From Acidimicrobiales bacterium (lineage in GTDB: Bacteria; Actinomycetota; Acidimicrobiia; Acidimicrobiales; MedAcidi-G1): 64,000 nucleotides of DNA. Made by a program: the position numbers and the translations under genes. The stretch spans positions 1 to 64,000 of the forward strand of contig JAAZXY010000001.1 in the NCBI GenBank assembly GCA_014239855.1. Reading direction: 5' to 3'. The notes beneath the pieces were generated by a model. That model saw only the letters and a list, made by a program, of their open reading frames with translations, was not told the origin of the DNA and did no database searches. Below, one piece after another: positions 42,569 through 52,000 of the stretch. Positions within the stretch are counted from its first letter, which is position 1, and each line of letters opens with the position of its first letter.

Positions 42569-43399
42569 GTGACCGCGCTGCTGGAACGCCTGGGGCGAGA
42601 CGCCGACGACCGGCTCCTCATCCTCACCGCCGACCTGCTCGGGATGTGCCATGCCTCGAACGTGGGGGTCTACGAGAGCCTCCGGAGTGGTCTGGCCACC
42701 GGGGCCGGCCTGATGGTTCCCGGCCCGTGGGCCCGTGACGCCGCTTCCCACTACCGGGGCGAACCGGTGGGCGTCCACCTCACCTTGAACGCCGAGATGG
42801 ACTGCTACCGCTGGCGATCCATCACCCAGGCCCCCAGCCTCCATGACGGCGACGGCGGCCTCCCCCGGACCGTCGAGGACCTGTGGGACCACGCCGACCT
42901 CGACGAGACCCGCAGGGAGTGCCGGGCCCAGCTGGAGCGGGCCGTCCTCTGGGGATTCGACGTGAGCCACCTCAGCACGCATCTGGGTGCCCTCCAGAAC
43001 CGCCCGGAGTTCTTCGACGTCTACCTGGAGTTGGCCATCGACTTCGGCCTACCCATTCGTCTGGCCGGGGGTGCCGCCGAGGCATCGGCCGGGTTCCCGT
43101 TCCGTGCGTTGGCGGCCGAGGAAGGCGTCCTCACCGCGGACCATCACCGCATGCGGCGGCTGGCCGACCCTCAGGTCCTCGAGCGTCAGGCCATGGACCT
43201 CGAGCCCGGCGTGACCGAGATCGTGCTGGAACCGGCAGCCGACACCCCCGAGTTGCGAGCCATCGGCGACGAGTGGGGCCGACGGGTCGAGCATCGTGAC
43301 CTGGCGTGCGGCAACAGCGAACTACGAGCCGACCTCGACCGGGGCCACGTGTCACTGATCAGCTGGCGAGACCTGCGAGACGCCCAGCGGCAGGCGTAG
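42569..43399 (+). CDS. ChbG/HpnK (YdjC) family carbohydrate deacetylase
   Basis: 276 aa from the GTG at 42569. Metal-dependent deacetylase fold: ILTADLLGMCH near the N-terminus (normally I-x-A-D-D-F-G; first Asp kept, the following D-F replaced by L-L), VGVHLTLN with a metal His, and VSHLSTHLGALQN with the second His. YdjC proteins remove N-acetyl groups from chito-oligosaccharides or hopanoid glucosamine. The altered motif may shift substrate. The 3' end runs into a 24-bp tandem repeat. Confidence 0.87.
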   Translation: MTALLERLGRDADDRLLILTADLLGMCHASNVGVYESLRSGLATGAGLMVPGPWARDAASHYRGEPVGVHLTLNAEMDCYRWRSITQAPSLHDGDGGLPRTVEDLWDHADLDETRRECRAQLERAVLWGFDVSHLSTHLGALQNRPEFFDVYLELAIDFGLPIRLAGGAAEASAGFPFRALAAEEGVLTADHHRMRRLADPQVLERQAMDLEPGVTEIVLEPAADTPELRAIGDEWGRRVEHRDLACGNSELRADLDRGHVSLISWRDLRDAQRQA

Positions 43400-43438
43400 G
43401 AACGGGCCCAGCGGCAGGGGTAGGAACGAGCCCAGCGG
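43382..43438. repeat. 24-bp tandem repeat across the ChbG / SCP2 junction
   Basis: Period-24 repeat, about 2.4 copies; the word GCCCAGCGG recurs at 43382, 43406 and 43430. The ChbG stop codon lies in unit 1. The repeat ends two bases before the SCP2 gene's last codon position. Confidence 0.75.
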
Positions 43439-43439
43439 T

Positions 43440-43835
43440 TCAGAAGTCGCTGCGACCAGCCAGGTCGGCCAGCAGGGCAGCCCATTCAGGCGAACCGAAC
43501 ACCGGGCGGAGGTCGAACACGTACCGGGCGTAGGCGTCCTCGACCTTGCACCGGCCGGTCATGAACGCCACGTCGGCGTCCAGGTCTCCGGAGAACTGGG
43601 CCACCGCGTCGGCGTACTTCCAGGTGACCATGGCCTCGGCCTCGCCGTCACGGCCCACCAGCACCTCGGCGATCCGTCCGTCGGTCACCACCAGGCGGAA
43701 CTGGACCTTGCCGTGAGGCGTGCTGGTCATGACGAACCGCACCACCCCGTCCACGCCGGATTGCTCGGGCAGCGAGGCGCCGCCCTCGGCCAGCGCGGCG
43801 ATCCACTCCTCGGACAGGAACGAGAGCTCGGCCAT
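43440..43835 (-). CDS. SCP2 sterol-binding domain protein
   Basis: 131 aa, one SCP2 domain: VRFVMTSTPHGKVQFRLVVTDGRIAEVLVGRDGEAEAMVTWKYADAVAQFSGDLDADVAFMTGRCKVEDAYARYVFDLRPVF in order (beta strands then helices). Such proteins bind lipids or thioesters. ATG overlaps the mca-like stop by one base (TGATG), so the two are coupled; an SCP2-like protein next to a mycothiol-type amidase recalls the mycothiol maleylpyruvate isomerase/DinB set, but this domain alone does not show it. Confidence 0.88.
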   Translation of the reverse strand: MAELSFLSEEWIAALAEGGASLPEQSGVDGVVRFVMTSTPHGKVQFRLVVTDGRIAEVLVGRDGEAEAMVTWKYADAVAQFSGDLDADVAFMTGRCKVEDAYARYVFDLRPVFGSPEWAALLADLAGRSDF

Positions 43836-44773
43836 CAGGCATCCACCTCGGCCCGGACCCCGGCGAACAGGTCGTCCTCGACCGGGCCGCCGTTCCGGAA
43901 CTCAGCCAGGAAGTCAGACGGTTCCACCGACTGGCCGTCCATGCAGCAGGCCTCCAGGCGGTAGTCGTCGAACGGGTGCACGGTACGGGCCGAATCGTCG
44001 GGCAGGCCGAACCAGAACTTGGATGCCGGATCAATCTGGGTGGCGTGGGCCCGCAACGCGTCACCACGTACGTCCCAGTGGTCGGCAATGGGCACCTGCG
44101 TGGTGATGAGGTGGTCGTTGGACGGACGTTCGAACCACCATTCGTCGTAGGGCGACTCGATCCCCAACTCCAGGAACTTGGCGTGCAGACCAGCGATCCG
44201 GGCCCGGGACCACATCGTGTAATAGAGCTTGGACGGCTGCCAGGCCGGCCCGGCCTCCGGGTAGCGGTCGGGGTCGCCCGCCGCGTGGAAGGCCGGCACG
44301 GAGATCTCATGCACCTGAACGTGGTCGGGGTGGTCGTAGTCCCCCCGGGCGTCCGGGTAGGTCACGATGACCTGGGGTCGGACCCGTCGGATGATGGCCA
44401 CCAGTCGACCCACCGCCTCGTCGTGGTCGGCATTGGCGAAGGCCTCGGGACGGGCGTTGTCATCGGAGTCCTTCATGCCCGAATCGCGGTAGCCCAGCAT
44501 GACCACCTCGTCGTAACCGATGATCTCGGCAGCCCGGGCCAGCTCGGCGTCGCGCACCGCCGCCATGTCGGCATGTACCTCAGGGACGTCCATGGCCGGG
44601 TTCAGGACGTCGCCCGCCTCTCCCCCGGTGCAGCACACCAGCACGCAGTGCACTCCCTCGGCGTGCAGGCCGGCCACTGTGGCCGCCCCCTTGGATGCCT
44701 CGTCATCGGGATGGGCATGGACGGTCAGCAGGCGCAGTGGGGCGTCGGCGGAAACCGGTTTGAAGTCGGACAC
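43835..44773 (-). CDS. mca: PIG-L deacetylase, mycothiol S-conjugate amidase-like (Mca)
   Basis: 312 aa from the GTG at 44773, set by TACCGT 8 bases upstream. LLTVHAHPDDEASKGAATVA matches Mca, which cleaves mycothiol S-conjugates of electrophiles and antibiotics; other metal and catalytic residues are in MLGYRDSGM and YDHPDHVQVHE. C-terminal half contains WFERPSNDHLITTQV and ALRAHATQIDP, also Mca-like. The shorter paralogue at 26240-27091 may be MshB. Mycothiol use by this organism is therefore likely but not proven. Confidence 0.88.
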   Translation of the reverse strand: MSDFKPVSADAPLRLLTVHAHPDDEASKGAATVAGLHAEGVHCVLVCCTGGEAGDVLNPAMDVPEVHADMAAVRDAELARAAEIIGYDEVVMLGYRDSGMKDSDDNARPEAFANADHDEAVGRLVAIIRRVRPQVIVTYPDARGDYDHPDHVQVHEISVPAFHAAGDPDRYPEAGPAWQPSKLYYTMWSRARIAGLHAKFLELGIESPYDEWWFERPSNDHLITTQVPIADHWDVRGDALRAHATQIDPASKFWFGLPDDSARTVHPFDDYRLEACCMDGQSVEPSDFLAEFRNGGPVEDDLFAGVRAEVDA

Positions 44774-44781
44774 GGCGGTTG

Positions 44782-44787
44782 ACGGTA
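44782..44787 (-). promoter_or_regulatory. Candidate leaderless -10 for mca
   Basis: TACCGT on the minus strand, 8 bases before the GTG at 44773. Confidence 0.5.
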
Positions 44788-44896
44788 GCGCCCTCTCCCC
44801 GACCAACGGTGACCGCCGCGCCGGAAGCGGCGACAGAGCCCGGTGTACCTTGGTTCCGAACCCTGATGCCCCGCACGGAGCGGGAGGAGCGAAACC

Positions 44897-45346
44897 ATGG
44901 ACCCCGAAGTCTGGCGCTGGATCTGGCTGGGAGCCGCGGCGTTGTTCGTCATCGGCGAGATCGCCATGACCGGGGCATTCTTCCTCCTGCCGTTCGGTGT
45001 CGGGGCCACCGCTGCCACCGTGGTGGCCTTCGCCGGCGCCGGAGAGGTCTGGTCATGGCTGGCCTTCGTCTCCGTCTCGGCTGCCGCCTTCGCCGGTCTC
45101 CGGCCCATGGCCCGACGCATGGCCCGGGGTGGCAACCCGGTGGGTGTGGGCGCTGACCGACTGGTGGGCGAGACCGGTGTGGTGACCAGCGAACCGGAGG
45201 CGGACGGCACCCGCCTGGGAACGGTTCGCATCGGCCGCGAGGACTGGCACGTCGAATCCGAGAGCGGCTCGCCCCTGGCCTCCGGCGCCACCGTCGAGGT
45301 CGTCCGCATCGAGGGCACCAGAGCCGTCGTCCGCCCCACCGACTGA
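44897..45346 (+). CDS. NfeD-family membrane protein
   Basis: 149 aa. Short NfeD: two to three TM helices (about 8-30, 36-66) and a C-terminal OB-fold domain (LVGETGVVTSEPEADGTRLGTVRIGREDWHVES in part, ending EVVRIEGTRAVVRP). Partner of SPFH/stomatin proteins in membrane microdomains; the SPFH gene follows after 43 bases. GGAGGAGC about 9 bases before the ATG is a strong ribosome-binding site. Confidence 0.93.
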   Translation: MDPEVWRWIWLGAAALFVIGEIAMTGAFFLLPFGVGATAATVVAFAGAGEVWSWLAFVSVSAAAFAGLRPMARRMARGGNPVGVGADRLVGETGVVTSEPEADGTRLGTVRIGREDWHVESESGSPLASGATVEVVRIEGTRAVVRPTD

Positions 45347-45389
45347 TCCGCACCGAGACCCCCCCCAACCCCAGAGGAGAGCCGTTCCC

Positions 45390-46409
45390 ATGCCCATCGC
45401 CGTCGCCGTCCTGGCCGTCATTGCCGTGGTCCTTTTCGCCTTCGCTGCGTCCGGGATCAAGATCGTCCGCCCGTTCCAGAAGGGCATCATCGAGCAGCTG
45501 GGCCGCTACAAGGCCACCACGGAGCCCGGCCTGAAGCTCATCATCCCGGTCATCCAGTCGCTGGTCCGGGTGGACATGCGCGAGCAGGTCATCGACGTGC
45601 CACCTCAGGAAGTCATCACCAAGGACAACGTGACGGTCACCGTGGACGCCGTCATCTACTACGAGCCGACCGACGCCCAACGCCTCATCTACAACGTGGC
45701 CAACTTCATGATGGCCGTCACCAAGTTGGCCCAGACCAACCTGCGAAACGTGATCGGCGACATGTCACTGGACAACGCACTCACCTCGCGAGACAACGTG
45801 AACGTGGCCCTGCGCGAGGTGCTCGACGATGCCACCGACAAGTGGGGCGTGAAGGTCGTCCGGGTCGAGATCCAGCGCATCGACCCACCGAACGACGTCA
45901 TGAACGCCATGCACGAGCAGATGAAGGCCGAGCGCAACCGGCGGGCCGTGGTGCTCGAAGCCGACGGCACCCGCGAGGCGGCCATCACCCGGGCCGAGGG
46001 CGACAAGCAGTCGGTCATCCTGGCCGCCGAGGCCGTCCGCCAGCAGGCCATCCTCGAAGCCGAGGGCGAGGCCGACGCCATCCGGGCGGTGGCCGACGCT
46101 GAGCGCTACCGGGAGCTCACGGTGGCCGAGGGCGAAGCCGAGGCCGTGCGAAGCGTCTACCGCGCCATCCACGACGGAGGACCGACACCGGACCTGCTGG
46201 CCATCAAGTACCTCGAAGCCCTCGGCACGATCGCCGACGGCCGGGCCACCAAGATCTTCCTGCCCACCGACCTCGGGGCGACCCTCGGATCCATTGGAGC
46301 CATTGCCGAACTGTTCAACGGCGAGGGCGAGGATGCGACGCCGGTCGCCGCACCCGCCCCGGCAGCACAGGCACCGGTCAGCACACCGGGCGAGGAACCG
46401 ACGGACTGA
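45390..46409 (+). CDS. SPFH/stomatin-like protein (slipin/paraslipin)
   Basis: 339 aa. N-terminal TM helix (3-22), then the SPFH domain: IVRPFQKGIIEQLGRYKATTEPGLKLIIP, VDMREQVIDVPPQEVITKDNV, LRNVIGDMSLDNALTSRDNVN; followed by an Ala/Glu-rich coiled coil (EADGTREAAITRAEGDKQSV, AILEAEGEADAIRAVADAE) and a Pro/Ala tail. Forms oligomeric membrane scaffolds with NfeD. AGAGGAGAG about 7 bases upstream. Operon with the NfeD gene. Confidence 0.95.
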   Translation: MPIAVAVLAVIAVVLFAFAASGIKIVRPFQKGIIEQLGRYKATTEPGLKLIIPVIQSLVRVDMREQVIDVPPQEVITKDNVTVTVDAVIYYEPTDAQRLIYNVANFMMAVTKLAQTNLRNVIGDMSLDNALTSRDNVNVALREVLDDATDKWGVKVVRVEIQRIDPPNDVMNAMHEQMKAERNRRAVVLEADGTREAAITRAEGDKQSVILAAEAVRQQAILEAEGEADAIRAVADAERYRELTVAEGEAEAVRSVYRAIHDGGPTPDLLAIKYLEALGTIADGRATKIFLPTDLGATLGSIGAIAELFNGEGEDATPVAAPAPAAQAPVSTPGEEPTD

Positions 46410-46418
46410 GCAACCAGC

Positions 46419-46437
46419 GGTTCCCGACCCGGGAATC
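46419..46437. terminator. Bidirectional terminator hairpin (SPFH / PhoU-RCK)
   Basis: TTCCCG (46421-46426) pairs with CGGGAA (46430-46435) around ACC, extendable by two pairs. It sits between the ends of two convergent genes. Confidence 0.55.
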
Positions 46438-46455
46438 GCTCGGGAACGGGCTCGA

Positions 46456-47676
46456 TCAGCCGACGGGCACCAGTTCGTCCTCGCCCTCGTCGTCCTCGAC
46501 CAGCTCCCAGCCGAACATGGCGGCCAGCAGGGCCTGGCCCTCGTCGGGCCCACTGGCGATGACCTCGTCGCCGGCTGACAGGCGAACCTGACCCCGAGGT
46601 CGATAGAGATAGCCGCCGCCTCGACGGACAGCCAGCACGGTGAAGCCGGGTTCGATGTTGAGTTGCAGATCCTTGAGGGTGGCCCCGTCGACCGCGCTGT
46701 CGGCGGCAACCGGGAATCGAACCACCACCTCGTCGGCCTCGCCCAGGGCGATGCCCAGGATCGGGGGGAGCTCCTCGCCCTCCTCGACCAACCAGACCAT
46801 GGCCCGGGCCTGATCACCGAGGTCCTCGGCCGCCTCGGCCAGGTGCAGCAGGCCCCTGAGCGACGACGGGTCCAGTCCCTCGGCGGCCGCACCGAGCACC
46901 CAGAGTTCGAGGTGGTCCTTCATCTCGTCGAGGCGTTCCTCGAGATGGCCTACCTCGGCGGCCAGCCCTCGGTCACCGAGCACCAGGGCGCTGTAGGCCA
47001 GCCCGACGGCCGCCTCCGACAGGTTCTTCATCTCGACCAGTACGTCGACGGCCCGATCCAGATCGGTGAGGGCCTCGCCGTCCTCGGGTCGGAGCGGCTC
47101 CCAGACAGGAGCGGCGGCCAGTTCGCGCAGCCGGGTGATCCCGTCGCTCGAGCCGTGCAGGAACAGCACGTCACCGGGAACCAGCACGGTCTCGCCATCC
47201 ACATCGGTGATCCACTGACGCCCCCGGCGCACCGCCATGACCCGCATGCCGGCCTGCACCGTCAGTTCGAGGGCTGACAGGGGCCGGTGGGCCATGTGCG
47301 AGCCGTCGCTGACCAGTACCCGGTGCGATACCTCCTCGGCGTCGGACAGGTCAGCCACCAACTGGCGGGGAATGCCCAGGCGGTGGGTGACGATCCGGGC
47401 GATGTCCACCGCATCGTTGGCCATGCGCTCGATGGCCGACACCACCTGCAGTACGGACGACATTCCCTCGGCGTCACGGGGGCTGCGGCCGGCCAGCACG
47501 CACACGGCGCGCATGTCGTGCACCAGTTCGCTCATCTGCTGCTCGAGCTCATCGACCTCCTCGGCCATGTCGGGGTCGCCGAAGTAGACCGCGGCGTAGG
47601 CCAGGTCGACCATCAACTCCGACATGTCCTTGGCCTCGGCCAGCATGGCTCGCAGGTTGCGTGGTCTGTCGTCCAT
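46456..47676 (-). CDS. PhoU-like / RCK_C (TrkA-C) double-module regulatory protein
   Basis: 406 aa, made of two similar halves. Each half has a PhoU-like three-helix region (AKDMSELMVDLAYAAVYFGD; VEMKNLSEAAVGLAYSALVLGD) followed by an RCK_C ligand-binding domain (AGMRVMAVRRGRQWITDVDGETVLVPGDVLFLHG; GFTVLAVRRGGGYLYRPRGQVRLSAGDEVIASG). RCK_C domains gate cation channels or transporters. It follows an MgtE-type transporter gene on the same strand, so it is very probably its cytoplasmic regulator. No TM helix. Start ATG with GAGGAA close upstream. Confidence 0.9.
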   Translation of the reverse strand: MDDRPRNLRAMLAEAKDMSELMVDLAYAAVYFGDPDMAEEVDELEQQMSELVHDMRAVCVLAGRSPRDAEGMSSVLQVVSAIERMANDAVDIARIVTHRLGIPRQLVADLSDAEEVSHRVLVSDGSHMAHRPLSALELTVQAGMRVMAVRRGRQWITDVDGETVLVPGDVLFLHGSSDGITRLRELAAAPVWEPLRPEDGEALTDLDRAVDVLVEMKNLSEAAVGLAYSALVLGDRGLAAEVGHLEERLDEMKDHLELWVLGAAAEGLDPSSLRGLLHLAEAAEDLGDQARAMVWLVEEGEELPPILGIALGEADEVVVRFPVAADSAVDGATLKDLQLNIEPGFTVLAVRRGGGYLYRPRGQVRLSAGDEVIASGPDEGQALLAAMFGWELVEDDEGEDELVPVG

Positions 47677-47702
47677 CAGTTCCTCACTCGACGTCCGGGG
47701 TC

Positions 47703-47708
47703 ATGGTA
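47703..47708 (-). promoter_or_regulatory. Candidate -10 for the PhoU-RCK gene
   Basis: TACCAT on the minus strand, 26 bases upstream of the ATG at 47676 and just past the second hairpin. Confidence 0.3.
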
Positions 47709-47713
47709 TTTGA

Positions 47714-47762
47714 GGCCCCTTCGGGGCCCGGGAACACAGGTAATTTCGGCCCTTTCCGGGCC
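47714..47762 (-). terminator. Twin GC hairpins between the MgtE-type and PhoU-RCK genes
   Basis: Two hairpins with related sequence: GGCCCC/GGGGCC (47714-47719 / 47723-47728, 3-base loop) and GGCCC/GGGCC (47748-47752 / 47758-47762, 5-base loop), about 34 bases apart and sharing the pattern GGCCCYTTYCGGG-CCCGGG. They lie after the transporter stop (47783). Either a double terminator or a processing/attenuation site setting the ratio of the two products. Confidence 0.5.
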
Positions 47763-47782
47763 CGGGGAGAGATCGTCGGGGG

Positions 47783-48997
47783 TCATGCCACCCCCACAGC
47801 GAGCATGGCCAGGATGAGGGTGAACGCGCCGACCAGATCGAGCACCGACAGCACCATCGGGATGCCGTAGGTGTCCGGATCAAGGCCAAAACGAAAAGCA
47901 GCCATCGTCGTGTAGTACGCCACCAGGACGACCAGCACGGTGGCCACCGCTCCGGCCATCAGGACGACCAGCAGCAGGTCGCCCAGACCGGGCGTGGTCT
48001 GTCCGGTGGCCACCGACGCCCACTGGGCCAGAGCCGCACACAGGACGAACACCGGCACGGCGAGCAGGCCCACCGAACGGGCCTCACGCAGGCTGGACCG
48101 GCTGGGCAGCGGCGTGGCGTCGTCGAGGCCCAGATGGAAGTGGGTGGACAGCCGACTGGACAGGATCCCCCCGAGCGCGCCGGCCGTCCCCAGGAAGGCC
48201 GGAAGCAGCACGAGGAGCGCCTCGGCAGCCAGCAGGTCGTCGAGGCGCTTCTCGACGGTCACCCCGGCCACCAGGTCCAGTACCCCGGCAATGGCCAGAA
48301 CGGGAACCGACTGGCGGAAGATCCGACGGACCTCGTCCAGCGGGGTACGCCACGCCACCACCAGCACCACGAAGGAGGCGGCCAGCACGCCCAGTCCGAC
48401 GGCGTCGGTCAGACCGGCCCGGTCGGCCAACAGGGCGGCCACCACGAGGGCGGGCACCGTGGCCAGGTCACCCAGCGTCGAGACCAGTGGCGCCATCACG
48501 TTGTCGAGGTCCCACCCGAAGCGGACCGAACCGGCGGCCAGCCCGACGGTGACCATGCCGACGCCCACCGAGGCCAGCAGACCGCCGAGGGTCGAGACGA
48601 CCACGAAGTCGGCCAGCGACATGGTGGGAGCGATGCCGAACAGCAGCGCCGTGATCCGGGCCAGCACCCCGAGCACCGCGCTGAGCAACAGCGAGAGGGC
48701 CGCCGCACCGAGCAGGTTCTGTCCCACCACGCCGTCGGCGCGGGCCGACAACCGGAAGGTCCCGGTGTGCACCGCGGTGCCCAACCGGCTGCCCATGGCG
48801 CCGAAGACGTTGCCCCGCAGGGCAATGGCGCCCGGAACGAGCAGGAGCAGGCCGGGCAGGTCGATGAGCGTCCCCTCGGCCGACGCCAGCACCAGGCCGC
48901 CGGCCGAGGCGGCCACCACCCCGACGACGAGCGCGACCAACCGCTGGCGGGTGTCGGCCGTCCGGGCGGCCAGCGGAGCGCGGGTCGCGGCACGCAT
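47783..48997 (-). CDS. MgtE-type divalent cation transporter (two membrane domains)
   Basis: 404 aa from the ATG at 48997 (an ATG 14 codons upstream is possible). About ten TM helices arranged as two MgtE-type membrane domains: first LLLLVPGAIALRGNVFGAMGSRLGTAVH and WDLDNVMAPLVSTLGDLATVPAL, second LLPAFLGTAGALGGILSSRLSTHFHLG and LDPDTYGIPMVLSVLDLVGAF. The NVxAP and D-x-Y-GIP segments carry the acidic Mg-site residues. Lacks the cytoplasmic N and CBS domains of standard MgtE; the neighbouring PhoU-RCK protein may supply regulation. Resembles SLC41-like fused forms. Confidence 0.9.
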   Translation of the reverse strand: MRAATRAPLAARTADTRQRLVALVVGVVAASAGGLVLASAEGTLIDLPGLLLLVPGAIALRGNVFGAMGSRLGTAVHTGTFRLSARADGVVGQNLLGAAALSLLLSAVLGVLARITALLFGIAPTMSLADFVVVSTLGGLLASVGVGMVTVGLAAGSVRFGWDLDNVMAPLVSTLGDLATVPALVVAALLADRAGLTDAVGLGVLAASFVVLVVAWRTPLDEVRRIFRQSVPVLAIAGVLDLVAGVTVEKRLDDLLAAEALLVLLPAFLGTAGALGGILSSRLSTHFHLGLDDATPLPSRSSLREARSVGLLAVPVFVLCAALAQWASVATGQTTPGLGDLLLVVLMAGAVATVLVVLVAYYTTMAAFRFGLDPDTYGIPMVLSVLDLVGAFTLILAMLAVGVA

Positions 48998-49086
48998 GCC
49001 CACCAGTGTGCTGGATGCCCGCCGTCCGGTCGGGCTCATTCCGGTACATGCCCACTCCCGGAATCGGGTGGGTTCCAGAAAGTAGG

Positions 49087-52000
49087 TCAGCGGAAGTCGC
49101 GGGACCCGGCCGGGGGACGCACCCCGAGGGGTTCGATGCGCTCGGCCACCACGTTGACCACCCCCTCGACAGCCTCCACCCGCCCCCGGACGACGAGCGC
49201 CGAAGTGGTCACCACGTCGCGGTACCGCACCCAGCAGCCCGGCGAGACGATCACGTTGACCAGACCGGTCTCGTCCTCCAGGTTCACGAACGTCACCCCT
49301 CCGGCCGTGTGGGGTCGCTGGCGATGGGTGACCACCCCGGCCACCAGAACCCGGGCACCGTCGGCCACCGTCCGGAGGTCCAGCGCGGTGACCACCCCGT
49401 CAGCGGCCAACTGGTCGCGCACGAAGCGCGTCGGGTGGCCGTCCGGTGAGACCCCGGTGGCCCACAGGTCGGCCCGGGCCTCGGTGACCTCGTCCATGGC
49501 GGGCAGGGGCGGGGGCACGGTGCCGGTGACCACCCCGCCCAGGCGGTCCGGCCCGGTGGCCGCCAGGGCACCCGCCGTCCACAGGGCCTCGCGCCGCTCC
49601 GCGTCGAAGCAGGCGAAGGCACCGGCGGTGGCCAGGGCCTCCATGGCCGGTCGCCCCGGGTCGACCCGCCGTTGGAGGTCCTCGATGGAGTCGTAGGGCC
49701 GGCCCGCGGCAATGGCCTCGGCCAGATCCGTCCCGACGGCCCGCACCGACCCGATCCCCATCCGCAGCGCCGGCTCCCGAGAAGCCCCCTCCAGAAGGGC
49801 ACCTGCTCCGGACCGGTTCAGGTCGGGCGTACGGACCTCCACACCGTGGCGCCGGACGTCCTGGACCAGCGAGTGCGGCGAATAGAAGCCCATGGGCTGG
49901 GCGTTCAGGAGCCCGGCGCAGAAGGCCGCCGGGTGGTGGTACTTCAGCCAGCAACTGGCGTACACGAGGTGGGCGAACGACACGGCGTGGCTCTCCGGGA
50001 ACCCGTAGTCGGCGAAGGCGGCCAACTTCTGCCAGACCTGCTCGGCCACGTCTGCCGACACCCCACGACCACCCGCCCCGTCCAGGAACCGCTGATGGAG
50101 AGTCTCCATCCGGTCGTGGCTGCGCTTGGAACCCATGGCCTGACGCAGGCGATCGGCCTCGGTGGCCGTGAATCCGGCCACGTCGATGGCCAGTTGCATG
50201 AGCTGCTCCTGAAACAGCGGGATGCCCAGGGTCTTGGCCAGGGCGTTCTCGCACAGGGGATGCAGGTAGGTCACCGGCTCACGGCCGTTGCGGCGCCGGA
50301 TGTAGGGATGCACCGATCCGCCCTGGATGGGGCCCGGCCGGATCAGGGCGATCTCCACCACCAGGTCGTAGAAGTGGCGGGGACGCAACCGGGGAAGGGT
50401 GGCCATCTGGGCCCGGCTCTCGATCTGGAACACGCCGATGGTGTCCGCGGCGCAGATCATGTCGTAGACGTCGTCGTCCTGGGGGAAGCGGGCCAGGTCG
50501 ACCTCGATCCCCTGGTGGGCGGCCACCAGGTCCACCGTGTGGTGCAGGGCGCTGAGCATCCCCAGCCCCAGGAGATCGAACTTGACCAGGCCGACCGCCG
50601 CACAGTCGTCCTTGTCCCACTGGAGGACGCTGCGGTCCGCCATGCGCCCCCACTCCACCGGACACACCTCGGCCATGGGCCGGTCGCAGACCACCATGCC
50701 CCCCGAGTGGATCCCGAGGTGACGGGGGGCATCGCACAACTCGTCGGCCAGGAGCGCGACGTCCCCGGGAAGGCCGGAGGCCCCCGACCGGACCGGTGCC
50801 CGGCGGTCCAGGCCCTTGGCGAAGGCGTCCTGCTGCCCGGGGTCGTAGCCCAGCGCCCGGGCCACGTCACGTACCGCGGACCGGGGCCGGTAGGTGATGA
50901 CGTTGGCCACCTGGGCGGCGTGGCGACGGCCGTAGCGGTCGTACACGTACTGGATGACCTCCTCACGTCGACCGCTCTCGATGTCCAGGTCGATGTCCGG
51001 TGGGCCCTCGCGCTCCGGGGAGAGGAAGCGTTCGAAGAGGAGACCCAGGCCCACGGCATCGGCGTTGGTGATGCCCAGCGCGTAGCAGACCGCCGAGTTG
51101 GCCGCCGATCCCCGACCCTGGCAGTAGATGTCCGACCGGCGGCAGAAGTCCACGATGTCGTGCACCACGAGGAAGTACCCCGGGAAGCCCAGATGGTCGA
51201 TGACCTCCAACTCCCGGTCGACCTGGGCCCACGCCCCGACGACCCGCTCGGCACCCCGGGGCCCGTACCGGTCGGCGGCCCCGTGAGTGGCCAGCCGGCG
51301 GAGCAGACCCATCTCGTCGAGCCCGTCGGGGCACGGATACGGCGGCAGGCCGGGGGCCACCAGGCCGAGATCGAAGGCGCAGCGGCGTCCCAGCTCGTCG
51401 GCGGCAGCCACCACACCCGGCCAGCGGGCGAAGCGGTGGGCCTGCTCGGCCCCCGAGCGGAGGTGGGCCGTACCGGCCGCCGGGAGCCACCCGTCGAGTT
51501 CCTCAAGCGGCCGACGGGCCCGGACGGCGGCCATGGTGGTGGCCAGCCGGCGGCGGGCCGGACGGTGGTAGTGGACGTTGTTGGTGGCCACCAGACCCAC
51601 ACCCGCTGCGTTGGCCAGACCAGCCAGGGCGTCGTTGCGCTCGACGTCCAGCGGATGGCCGTGGTCCCAGAGTTCGACCACCACCCGGTCACGGCCGAAC
51701 CGGTCCACCAGGTCGTCCAACGCCCGTCGGGCCGCCACCGGACCATCGGTGGTCAAGGCGGCGGGGACGGCGCCCTTGCGGCATCCGGTGAGCACTGTCC
51801 AGTGGGGATCGGTGCCGGCCAGCTCGGCCAGGCGGTCCGACGAGAGCCGGGGTCGGCCCTTTCCACCGGCCAGTTGGGACTCGGCAATGGCCGTTCCCAG
51901 CCGGGCGTAGCCCACCGGGTCGGTGGCCAGGACGACGAGGTGGGTGGCCGCCGGATCAGGCGTCCCGGTGCGGGCCGCCCCGCTCCTGGCTGATCCGCGG

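Noticed and set aside
49672..51993. 773-codon plus-strand frame
   Set aside because: Shadow of dnaE2, which has full polymerase motifs and its own promoter.
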